This document shows, piece after piece, positions 1-5,033 of a DNA stretch of 7,818 bases. The DNA comes from Patescibacteria group bacterium (GTDB lineage Bacteria > Patescibacteriota > UBA1384 > CAILIB01). Under the pieces are notes generated by a model. That model was given only the letters and a program-made list of their open reading frames with translations. It was not told the DNA's origin and did not search any database. Position 1 is the stretch's first letter. Each line of letters starts with the position of its first letter. Both the position numbers and the translations under genes were made by a program. The stretch is taken from NCBI GenBank assembly GCA_018968785.1, contig JAGWZN010000034.1:1-7818 (forward strand), read 5' to 3'.

Positions 1-754
1 CCCACTCGCCCACCACGGCAAAGGCGAAAAAACGTAGCTGCCGCTCCGCCACCAGACGCGGATCCAGCTGGCGCATACTACCCGCCGCCAGATTGCGGGG
101 GTTAGCGTAGGTTGGAAGTCCTTTAGCGGTTTGCCGCTCGTTAATCTCTTCAAAATCTTTCCGATTCAGATAAACCTCACCTCTTACTTCAAATCGTCCC
201 TGGAGCGCTCTCTTGGCCAACTCACTTAGATCTTTAGGTAGAGAGGCCGCCAGCTCTAAGGCCAAAGGAATGGCCTCAATCGTGCGGGCGTTAACTGTGA
301 CATCCTCTCCGACGTAACCATCGCCGCGGGTGGCCGCCCTAATCAGGCGTCCATCCTCATAAACCAGGGAGATAGAGAATCCGTCCAGTTTCAGCTCGGC
401 ATAGTAGCCGGACTGCTCCAGTCGTTCAGCGCCGTTGCCGCCCAGAATCCGCTCTAACCGGCCCCGCCAGGCATCCAGCTCTTCAAAGGAAAAAATATCG
501 TTTAGAGATAGAAGCGGCAAAAGGTGTCGGACTTTAACGAAGCCTTCCAGCGGCTCCCCGGCTATCCTTTGGGTAGGAGAGTCCGGCGTAATCAGCTCCG
601 GATACTGCTGCTCTAACTGAGCCAGCTCGTGTTTCAAAGAGTCAAGCGCTGCCTCAGAAAGATCGGACTGATCTAAAACCTGGACCAGATACCGTTGTCG
701 GTTGATCTCTTGACGCAGCTTGGCGACCCGCTGTACCGCTTCCGTCTTGGTCAT
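1..754 (-). CDS. ligA: NAD-dependent DNA ligase LigA, N-terminal part (runs off the window)
   Basis: LigA seals nicks in duplex DNA with NAD+ as adenylate donor, in replication and repair. About 251 N-terminal residues are visible of a protein that is usually about 650-700 long; the OB, zinc-finger, HhH and BRCT parts lie beyond base 1. Visible are the SPTQRIAG segment, the nucleotidyltransferase motif AELKLDG with the catalytic lysine near residue 122, TRGDGYVGEDVT, FEVRGEVY, and NPRNLAAGSMRQLD. The ATG at 752-754 is preceded by GGAACAAGT, a fair ribosome binding site, and follows htpX by 16 bases, so the two are probably co-transcribed. Odd point: of the five E. coli domain Ia residues that contact the nicotinamide end of NAD (Tyr22, His23, Asp32, Tyr35, Asp36), only the last aspartate seems kept; the others read as V24, Q25, E34 and L37. 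The family call is firm. Confidence 0.97.
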   Translation of the reverse strand, partial: MTKTEAVQRVAKLRQEINRQRYLVQVLDQSDLSEAALDSLKHELAQLEQQYPELITPDSPTQRIAGEPLEGFVKVRHLLPLLSLNDIFSFEELDAWRGRLERILGGNGAERLEQSGYYAELKLDGFSISLVYEDGRLIRAATRGDGYVGEDVTVNARTIEAIPLALELAASLPKDLSELAKRALQGRFEVRGEVYLNRKDFEEINERQTAKGLPTYANPRNLAAGSMRQLDPRLVAERQLRFFAFAVVGEW

Positions 755-770
755 ACTTGTTCCATATTGA

Positions 771-1670
771 TTACCGTGATGTCGAAAGGCCACTCCCCTT
801 TTGCAGAGCGGCAATCCTCTCTGCAATCGGCGGATGGGTGGAGAAGAGGTTGGAGAGCCAGCCTTCCGGCAGCGGATTTTTAAAATACATATGGGCGGTA
901 GCTTTATTGGCTACTTCCAGCGGCTCCCGGTCACCGCCAATCTTGGTTAAGGCGGAGATCAGCCCTTCCGGATAGCGGGTCAGCAGTACGCCACTGGCAT
1001 CAGCCATAAACTCCCGCTTACGGGAAATGGCCAGCTGGATTAGGGTGGCGGCTAAGGGCGCCAGCAGAGCCAGGATCAAGGCGATAATCATTAGCAGGCC
1101 GCTGTTTCCGTTATCATCCCGCCTCCGCTCGCCGCCCCACCAGAGGCTGCGCAGGAAAAAATCGGAGAGCAGCGCGATCAGGCCACCCATCACCATCACC
1201 ATGCTCATCAGGCGGATATCCTCATTGCCGACATGCGACATCTCATGGGCGATAACCCCGGAGAGTTCGTTATCGTCTAACTTATCAATTAAACCTTGGG
1301 TCAGAGCCAGAGCGGCATGGCGGGGATCGCGGCCGGTAGCAAAGGCGTTCATGGCCGTATCGTTAATTAAAAAGAGCCGCGGCATGGGCAAACCGGCAGT
1401 AATAGTCAGGTTCTGCACAGTTCGGTATACCTGCGGATACTGCTTTTGCGAAAGCAGCTCTGCCCGAGCCAGACCCAGAGCGATGCTGTCGGCATACCAG
1501 TAGCTAATCCCGCCCTGGATAATCACCAGGATGGCAAAGAAGATTAGGATGATATCGGAACTGAAGTACCAGGAAATTAGCCAGCCAACCGCCAGAGTCA
1601 GCAGCATATAGATCACCATAAAGAACCAGGTCTTGGAGCGGTTAGACGCGACTTGAGTGTAGAGAGTCAT
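771..1670 (-). CDS. htpX: HtpX-type membrane zinc metalloprotease (M48 family)
   Basis: HtpX is an integral membrane endopeptidase that degrades damaged or misfolded membrane proteins, with its active site facing the cytoplasm. The 299 residues have the normal family length. Two N-terminal membrane segments lie at about 15-35 and 38-56. The zinc site HEMSH is at 142-146 (H142, H146 ligands, E143 catalytic), and the third ligand E220 is in SRKREFMAD. Two further hydrophobic segments are at about 155-172 and 190-215. The C-terminal FSTHPPIAERIAAL at about 276-289 is the usual family ending. The start at 1670 gives the expected NLYTQ-like opening (MTLYTQVASN). The gene faces away from the ABC exporter across a 133-base spacer and precedes ligA. 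Upstream AGG is a weak ribosome binding site. The family call is secure; the substrate is unknown. Confidence 0.96.
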   Translation of the reverse strand: MTLYTQVASNRSKTWFFMVIYMLLTLAVGWLISWYFSSDIILIFFAILVIIQGGISYWYADSIALGLARAELLSQKQYPQVYRTVQNLTITAGLPMPRLFLINDTAMNAFATGRDPRHAALALTQGLIDKLDDNELSGVIAHEMSHVGNEDIRLMSMVMVMGGLIALLSDFFLRSLWWGGERRRDDNGNSGLLMIIALILALLAPLAATLIQLAISRKREFMADASGVLLTRYPEGLISALTKIGGDREPLEVANKATAHMYFKNPLPEGWLSNLFSTHPPIAERIAALQKGSGLSTSR

Positions 1671-1705
1671 GCTCTAAGCCTAGCACTTTTGGAGGTTTGG
1701 CGCTA

Positions 1706-1718
1706 CTTTGTATTAGCA
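1706..1718 (-). promoter_or_regulatory. candidate extended -10 promoter for htpX-ligA
   Basis: Read on the minus strand, TGCTAATAC (plus-strand 1710-1718) forms an extended -10 element (TG, one base, TAATAC). Transcription would begin about 33-35 bases before the htpX start codon. No convincing -35 hexamer is seen. This is inference from sequence only. Confidence 0.35.
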
Positions 1719-1744
1719 CTAGTCCGACTCATCTCCATATGTTG

Positions 1745-1753
1745 TGTTATGAT
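1745..1753 (+). promoter_or_regulatory. candidate extended -10 promoter for the ABC exporter operon
   Basis: TGTTATGAT is an extended -10 element (TG, T, TATGAT), about 50 bases before the ATPase start. It abuts the 10-base palindrome ATAAATTTAT at 1752-1761, which could be part of an operator or simply AT-rich promoter DNA. No clear -35 box is visible. The element divergent from it at 1710-1718 would serve htpX. Confidence 0.35.
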
Positions 1754-1803
1754 AAATTTATAAACGAAGACGAGGGTTAGCGGGACGATAAACGGCGGCA
1801 CTG

Positions 1804-2673
1804 ATGATTGAAATCCGGGAATTACATAAATATTTCGGAGAGGTGAAGGCGGTAAATGGTATCTCCTTTACTGTCCAAAAAGGTGAGATTTTCGGGTTTC
1901 TCGGACCGAATGGCGCCGGCAAGTCCACTACGATCCGCTGCCTGATGGATTTTATCCGTCCCACCTCCGGCAGCCTTACTATTGCCGGCCTGGACGCTCA
2001 GCGCGACTCGGTGGCGATCAAGCGCAAAGTCGGATACGTGAGTCCGGACGTGCATCTGTATCCGCACTGGACCGGTAAGCAGCACTTGGACTTTGTTGAG
2101 CGTCTAAATAGCGGCGGCTCCTGGCGGAAGGAGCTGGTCAAACGGTTCTCCCTCAAGGAAACGGTGCGAGCCAAGAACCTTTCCTCCGGCAATAAACAGA
2201 AACTTGGTTTGATTCTAGCGATGATGGGCAAGCCGGAGCTATTAATTCTGGATGAGCCAACGGTAGCGCTTGATCCGCTCCTCCAAAACTTATTTTATGA
2301 GAGCCTTAAAACGTATCAGCAAGAAGGTGGCACGGTATTTATTTCCTCCCATAATCTCTCGGAAATTGAACGGATCTGCGATCGGGTAGCGATTATCCGG
2401 CAAGGAAAGCTGGCCGATGTCGATAACGTTGCCACGCTTCGCAAGCGCAAGATGCATATGGTTACGCTCCGACTGGCCGGCAAAGCCGCTATGCCGGATC
2501 CGACGGAATTTGGAAAGGTGGAGATTATTTCGCGCGGATCGGATCAACTGACGTTCCGGTATACCGGCGAGATTAACGATTTGGTTAAACGGTTGGCCCG
2601 ATACGAGATTGCCGATCTGGAGATCGCTCATGCTTCCCTTGAAGATGTCTTTCTTGAATTTTACAAAAACTAG
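1804..2673 (+). CDS. ABC transporter ATP-binding protein, exporter type (YxlF/NatA/CcmA-like)
   Basis: Cytoplasmic ATPase that powers the membrane protein encoded 2 bases downstream, probably for export of a drug, lipid or ion; the substrate cannot be read from the sequence. In its 289 residues are Walker A GPNGAGKS at 34-41, signature LSSGN at 126-130 (a variant of LSGGQ), Walker B LLILDEPT at 146-153, D-loop ALDP at 155-158, and switch histidine H183 in SSHNLSE. The Q-loop region reads GYVSPDVHLYPHWTG, without the usual glutamine; this resembles the exporter families with PGDxxLYPxLTG there. The C-terminal 80 residues form the accessory domain usual for this group, ending EDVFLEFY. The start at 1804 is the first possible one, since an in-frame TAA lies at 1789-1791. 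The ribosome binding site is weak (GGCGG). The ATPase call is firm; the subfamily is approximate. Confidence 0.93.
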   Translation: MIEIRELHKYFGEVKAVNGISFTVQKGEIFGFLGPNGAGKSTTIRCLMDFIRPTSGSLTIAGLDAQRDSVAIKRKVGYVSPDVHLYPHWTGKQHLDFVERLNSGGSWRKELVKRFSLKETVRAKNLSSGNKQKLGLILAMMGKPELLILDEPTVALDPLLQNLFYESLKTYQQEGGTVFISSHNLSEIERICDRVAIIRQGKLADVDNVATLRKRKMHMVTLRLAGKAAMPDPTEFGKVEIISRGSDQLTFRYTGEINDLVKRLARYEIADLEIAHASLEDVFLEFYKN

Positions 2674-2675
2674 GT

Positions 2676-3476
2676 ATGAGAATATTCTCTTCTTACTTTA
2701 AAGAACGGTGGGTAATACTGCTGATCTATGTGGTGGCGCTATTTCTTCTGATGTGGATGTACATCGGGCTGTTTCCCAGCATTAAGAGCCAGGCCCAATC
2801 TTTTAATCAGTTGATTCAGCAGATGCCGGAGGGATTACGCTCGGCGTTTGGCGCTGACGCTTTCGATTACAGTAACCTGGGGAGTTATCTTTCAACCGAG
2901 ATGTTCGGATTTCTCTGGCCGCTAGTTATGATTATCTTTACTCTTTCCTGGGCGGCCAATGCCTTGGCGGGCGAAGTTGAGCTGGGTACGGTAGAAATCG
3001 TGCTTTCCAAACCGGTATCCCGATTGCGGGTCTACTGGGAACGGTACTTGGCTGGCGTGGCGGCGTTATTTATATACGTCGTGTTCTCGATTCTCTCTTT
3101 AATTCCGTTTGCCCGTCTCTATTCCATCGATATTTCCCATCTTCATCCGGTTTTATTGTCGCTGCTCTGCTTTTTGTTTGGAATGGCGGTGTTCAGCCTC
3201 GGCACGCTTCTTTCCGCTATTTTCTCCGATAAAAGCAAGGTGTACGCCTTTGGCGCCGGTCTGCTGGTTTTAACGTATGTGTTGAATATCGTCGCCTCCT
3301 TGAAAGATAGCCTGAGCGACTTAAAGTACGGCTCGTTCTTTTACTATTTTAACCCGGCGCAAGCAATTGTTCATGACAAAATTGTGACCGAAGGGTACTG
3401 GGTGTTTATTCTCTTCTCGCTGGTAACGGTACTGCTAGGCGCCTGGTACTGGAATAGGCGCGATATTACGGCGTAA
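2676..3476 (+). CDS. ABC-2 type transporter permease
   Basis: Membrane-spanning partner of the ATPase just upstream; the 2-base gap points to coupled translation, and no strong ribosome binding site of its own is seen. The 266 residues hold about six hydrophobic segments, near 13-33, 76-98, 124-146, 157-183, 189-207 and 240-258. The cytoplasmic stretch LAGEVELGTVEIVLSKPVSR (97-116) is the ABC-2 permease hallmark seen in exporters with unfused ATPases. The loop between the first two segments (about 34-72) is probably extracellular. The protein ends NRRDITA. The gene converges on the minus-strand gene ending at 3540; the 63 bases between hold only a weak 5-bp hairpin (ACGGT 3479-3483, ACCGT 3493-3497) without a T tract, so no clear terminator is seen. 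Substrate unknown. Confidence 0.9.
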   Translation: MRIFSSYFKERWVILLIYVVALFLLMWMYIGLFPSIKSQAQSFNQLIQQMPEGLRSAFGADAFDYSNLGSYLSTEMFGFLWPLVMIIFTLSWAANALAGEVELGTVEIVLSKPVSRLRVYWERYLAGVAALFIYVVFSILSLIPFARLYSIDISHLHPVLLSLLCFLFGMAVFSLGTLLSAIFSDKSKVYAFGAGLLVLTYVLNIVASLKDSLSDLKYGSFFYYFNPAQAIVHDKIVTEGYWVFILFSLVTVLLGAWYWNRRDITA

Positions 3477-3539
3477 TAACGGTCTTTTGCTCACCGTATA
3501 GCTTGCGCGCTGAAGGGACGTTTGAGGTCAGAACTCTTT

Positions 3540-3878
3540 CTACGCTCCCTGTCGCAGACGGCTGAGATAAGTAAAGGCACCAAAATAGGTGCGCCAACTT
3601 TTGGGCGTACTCGAGAAAAGGTTATCGCCCATAAAGTAATCGACCAGAGCTTCCCGCACCCGGGTTAACTCGGAGAATTGAGCGGCGGTTAGTTTAGTCG
3701 CCAGACTTAAGTCCAGTAGCTCTAAAGCTCGCTCGAAAGCCAGACGGCTATAATCTTCATTTCCCTGACTTTTCCAACGTAATGCCCGTTCCACCTCACT
3801 GCCGATATTAGCTAACTGCTCGGCTAGGCTAAGTGTCTGCCAGCGACCGTTTGCTAAGCTGGTGTGCTGGTTACTCAT
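3540..3878 (-). CDS. small conserved protein of unknown function (112 residues)
   Basis: No function is assigned. The 112 residues look helical and soluble, with no membrane segment. Recognisable stretches are LAEQLANIGSEVERA at about 18-32, AFERALELLDLSLA at 47-60, REALVDYFMGDN at 75-86 and the aromatic SWRTYFGAFTYLSR near the end. From memory, short proteins with this LANIGSEV...ERALELLDL...DYF pattern recur in Patescibacteria and some other bacteria as uncharacterised proteins. Its ATG overlaps the hydrolase stop codon as ATGA (3875-3878) and lacks a ribosome binding site, so it is probably translated by coupling. It ends the minus-strand operon. That it is a real gene is well supported by composition and overlap. 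Confidence 0.85.
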   Translation of the reverse strand: MSNQHTSLANGRWQTLSLAEQLANIGSEVERALRWKSQGNEDYSRLAFERALELLDLSLATKLTAAQFSELTRVREALVDYFMGDNLFSSTPKSWRTYFGAFTYLSRLRQGA

Positions 3879-4450
3879 ATTGGTACTTTTATTTTACGGC
3901 CCATAAGCCTCTGCAGCGCTTCAAGACACTGCGGAAGCGCCAACCAGCCTGATGAACCGTTCAGATGCCCTCCATTTTTGACGATAATCAAGTCCGCCTT
4001 GAGTTTCTCTGACAAGAATTCAGCGTCTTTTATCGGCACGAGAGGGTCGTTATCACCGTGAATAACGAACATTTTGCCGCAGTTTTTACGGACGCGCTCG
4101 AAATCGAAGCTTTTTTCCAGGAAGGTGTCGATTGCGCGGTTATCGGTCTTCTCTGATGGCCCCGAAACCAGGACAGCGCCAGCGATTGGCTGGGCGGTAG
4201 CCGTTTCCAAATAACGCAAGATTGCCGGCACACCCAAAGAATGGCCAACCAGGTAAATCTCATCGTGGGTCGATTGGATGCAGTGGCGGGCGATTTCCGC
4301 TATCCACTCGCGGCATATTGGCGCGTCCGGGCGGGGCATGGCGAGGGCGCAGGCGTAAATATCTGCCTTGCCCAGCTCGGCCATAAGCCACGGTCGCCAG
4401 CCGCCATTGGGACTACCTTCGAAACCGTGAATAATAAATACTTTTTTCAT
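3875..4450 (-). CDS. RBBP9/YdeN-type alpha/beta hydrolase
   Basis: Small cytoplasmic serine hydrolase of the RBBP9/YdeN group (esterase-like; natural substrate unknown). The 191 residues match the usual length. The protein opens KKVFIIHGFEGSPNGGW. The nucleophile is S71 in GHSLG (69-73), the acid is probably D135 in HGDNDPLVP, and the base is H162 in NGGHLNGSSG, so the triad is complete. No signal peptide. The start at 4450 has AGGA a few bases upstream, inside the end of a 28-codon ORF whose TGA overlaps this ATG; downstream it overlaps the 112-residue gene, also by ATGA. The three reading frames therefore form a tightly coupled minus-strand unit. The fold and triad are clear; the biological role is not. 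Confidence 0.93.
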   Translation of the reverse strand: MKKVFIIHGFEGSPNGGWRPWLMAELGKADIYACALAMPRPDAPICREWIAEIARHCIQSTHDEIYLVGHSLGVPAILRYLETATAQPIAGAVLVSGPSEKTDNRAIDTFLEKSFDFERVRKNCGKMFVIHGDNDPLVPIKDAEFLSEKLKADLIIVKNGGHLNGSSGWLALPQCLEALQRLMGRKIKVPI

Positions 4451-4533
4451 ATTTTTTCCTGCTGTTTCTTAACATTTTCAACCATGGTCCGATACGCTGT
4501 TTCCAGATCGACATCCAGATGTTTGGTGAGCAT
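4447..4533 (-). CDS. 28-residue upstream ORF overlapping the hydrolase start (leader peptide or gene remnant)
   Basis: The frame reads MLTKHLDVDLETAYRTMVEN then VKKQQEKI and stops at TGA 4447-4449, which overlaps the hydrolase ATG as ATGA. An in-frame TAA lies just upstream of the ATG, so it is not the intact end of a longer gene. The amphipathic, charged composition looks protein-like. It carries the hydrolase's AGGA within its last codons, so its translation could open or feed that start. Its own ribosome binding site is weak (GGA 11 bases upstream). It may be a coupled short protein or the leftover 3' end of a decayed gene. I do not recognise a family. Confidence 0.4.
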   Translation of the reverse strand: MLTKHLDVDLETAYRTMVENVKKQQEKI

Positions 4534-4587
4534 AAGAACTGTCCAAAGTTAGGTTGTTATCTTGACAAGTGAACCTAAGGTAAAAGA

Positions 4588-4604
4588 GTTTTGCAATGAG
4601 TTCA
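4588..4604 (+). repeat. 17-base repeat, inverted copy at 7688-7704
   Basis: GTTTTGCAATGAGTTCA at this place is found exactly, on the opposite strand, at 7688-7704, where it lies just before the start of the truncated Nudix gene. The similarity trails on for about 12 bases (ATTTTATCT-like against CTTTCTTTA-like) and then ends. It may be a shared upstream control element or a trace of a rearrangement. Confidence 0.5.
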
Positions 4605-4621
4605 TTTTATCTGATTTAGGT

Positions 4622-4643
4622 CTGAGGCGCCACTGAGGCGCCA
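4622..4643 (+). repeat. tandem 11-base repeat upstream of the attenuator promoter
   Basis: CTGAGGCGCCA occurs twice in direct succession, 18 bases before the -35 box. Each unit carries the palindrome GGCGCC, so the pair can also fold as a hairpin (GGCGCC, ACTGA, GGCGCC) followed by AGTTTTGT. It could be a double operator or a weak terminator; the sequence does not decide. Confidence 0.55.
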
Positions 4644-4661
4644 GTTTTGTCGCCCCGCTCA

Positions 4662-4691
4662 TTGACGGATCAGGTATAGGCGTGCTATACA
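4662..4691 (+). promoter_or_regulatory. sigma70-type promoter of the leader region
   Basis: The -35 box is TTGACG (4662-4667), the spacer is 18 bases, and the -10 is TATACA (4686-4691) preceded by TG at 4683-4684, making an extended -10. Transcription should start near 4697-4700. The first leader ATG is at 4700, so that message would be leaderless or nearly so. The spacer and -10 contain the inverted repeat GTATAG (4674-4679) and CTATAC (4685-4690), a possible operator or coincidence. Confidence 0.7.
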
Positions 4692-4699
4692 AAAGGCGT

Positions 4700-4744
4700 A
4701 TGCACAATTTTCAGTTACAAATAGTTAGTTATTATCGAGCCTAA
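4700..4744 (+). CDS. leader peptide 1 of tandem tyrosine attenuator (14 residues)
   Basis: A 14-codon ORF, MHNFQLQIVSYYRA, ends at TAA 4742-4744. Its two adjacent Tyr codons (4730-4735) sit immediately before the 5' arm of a hairpin, as in classical amino acid biosynthesis and aminoacyl-tRNA synthetase leaders. The predicted transcript begins at or next to the ATG, so translation may start leaderless; AAGG at 4693-4696 is probably upstream of the transcription start. A role in sensing charged tRNA-Tyr is inferred from position and codons. A 14-codon frame alone would mean little; the RNA structure around it is the real support. Confidence 0.6.
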   Translation: MHNFQLQIVSYYRA

Positions 4745-4818
4745 CCAGAGGCTCATTTTCAGGTATTAATTTTTAACCAACAGATACCATGAGCCTCGCA
4801 AGGGCTCATTTTTGTTTT
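4737..4818 (+). promoter_or_regulatory. attenuator 1: 1:2, 2:3 and 3:4 alternative hairpins
   Basis: Segment 1 GAGCCT (4737-4742) pairs perfectly with AGGCTC (4749-4754). Segment 2 GAGGCTCAT (4748-4756) pairs perfectly over 9 bp with segment 3 ATGAGCCTC (4789-4797). Segment 3 also forms the terminator ATGAGCC (4789-4795) with GGCTCAT (4803-4809), followed by TTTTTGTTTT. These pairings exclude each other as in the trp/phe leaders. A ribosome stalled at the Tyr codons would cover segment 1 and free segment 2 for antitermination. A ribosome at the stop codon (4742-4744) would cover segment 2 and allow the terminator. Confidence 0.65.
4789..4818 (+). terminator. intrinsic terminator of attenuator 1
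   Basis: A 7-bp stem ATGAGCC/GGCTCAT with a 7-base loop TCGCAAG (a T-G pair can tighten it to 5), followed by TTTTTGTTTTAT. It lies on the plus strand, 45 bases after the leader 1 stop codon, with no normal-sized gene before it. Confidence 0.75.
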
Positions 4819-4821
4819 ATA

Positions 4822-4887
4822 ATGACGAACCAATTTATCTTTGCGACTTCTTATTACGCCTATTACTACACTCCTCCGAGAGGTTAG
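4822..4887 (+). CDS. leader peptide 2 of tandem tyrosine attenuator (21 residues, SYYAYYYT)
   Basis: The ORF reads MTNQFIFATS, then YYAYYYTPPRG, and stops at TAG 4885-4887. Five of six consecutive codons from 4852 to 4869 encode tyrosine (TAT TAC GCC TAT TAC TAC). This closely mirrors phenylalanine leaders such as PheL and PheM and is very unlikely by chance right before an intrinsic terminator. It begins 4 bases after the T tract of terminator 1. No good Shine-Dalgarno is visible; GGG at 4802-4804 is too far and is buried in terminator 1, while the segment before the ATG is U-rich. The product is presumably a regulatory peptide whose translation senses charged tRNA-Tyr. Confidence 0.75.
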   Translation: MTNQFIFATSYYAYYYTPPRG

Positions 4888-4955
4888 TTTTAGGCTGCCG
4901 AAGTACGAATATATTCGACCGCTCAAACCGGCCTCTCAGGGTCGGTTTTATTTTT
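4876..4955 (+). promoter_or_regulatory. attenuator 2: antiterminator pairing competing with a terminator
   Basis: CCGAGAGG (4876-4883), at the end of leader peptide 2, pairs with CCTCTCAGG (4932-4940) over 8 bp with one bulged A. This cannot coexist with the terminator stem 4925-4933/4940-4948. A ribosome at the leader stop would cover 4876-4883 and favour termination; one stalled on the first Tyr codons would leave it free. A small CCTC-CGA-GAGG hairpin (4873-4883) could hide the segment when no ribosome is present. A 12-base palindrome CGAATATATTCG (4906-4917) lies between the arms. Confidence 0.6.
4925..4955 (+). terminator. intrinsic terminator of attenuator 2
   Basis: AAACCGGCC (4925-4933) pairs with GGTCGGTTT (4940-4948) over 9 bp with one G-U, loop TCTCAG, followed by TTTTATTTTT. 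It is a strong canonical terminator 78 bases before the TyrRS-like gene. Between here and 5033 there is only a 6-bp hairpin (GCCTTC 4978-4983, GAAGGC 4989-4994) and no convincing independent promoter, so the gene probably depends on readthrough. Confidence 0.8.
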
Positions 4956-5033
4956 GGCACTTGAGCAGGTTGGGAGAGCCTTCGGATTGAAGGCCATCAC
5001 ATAATTTTTAACTTTATCCGTAATGAAGCTGAT

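Noticed and set aside
1027..1503. 158-codon plus-strand ORF opposite htpX
   Set aside because: It lies fully antisense to htpX, whose HEMSH motif and membrane segments are clear; it is arginine- and serine-rich, as expected of an antisense shadow.
3477..3539. Bidirectional terminator between the permease and the minus-strand operon
   Set aside because: Only a 5-bp hairpin is present, and there is no T tract on either strand.
4697..4818. A stand-alone small RNA from promoter 4662 to terminator 4818
   Set aside because: Possible as a terminated product, but the 2:3/3:4 complementarity and Tyr-Tyr frame favour an attenuator; no signature of 6S, 4.5S, RNase P or tmRNA was found.
4561..5033. T-box riboswitch upstream of the TyrRS-like gene
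   Set aside because: No AGGGUGGNACCGCG-type T-box sequence or specifier-loop layout is seen; the short Tyr-rich frames and competing hairpins fit leader-peptide attenuation better.
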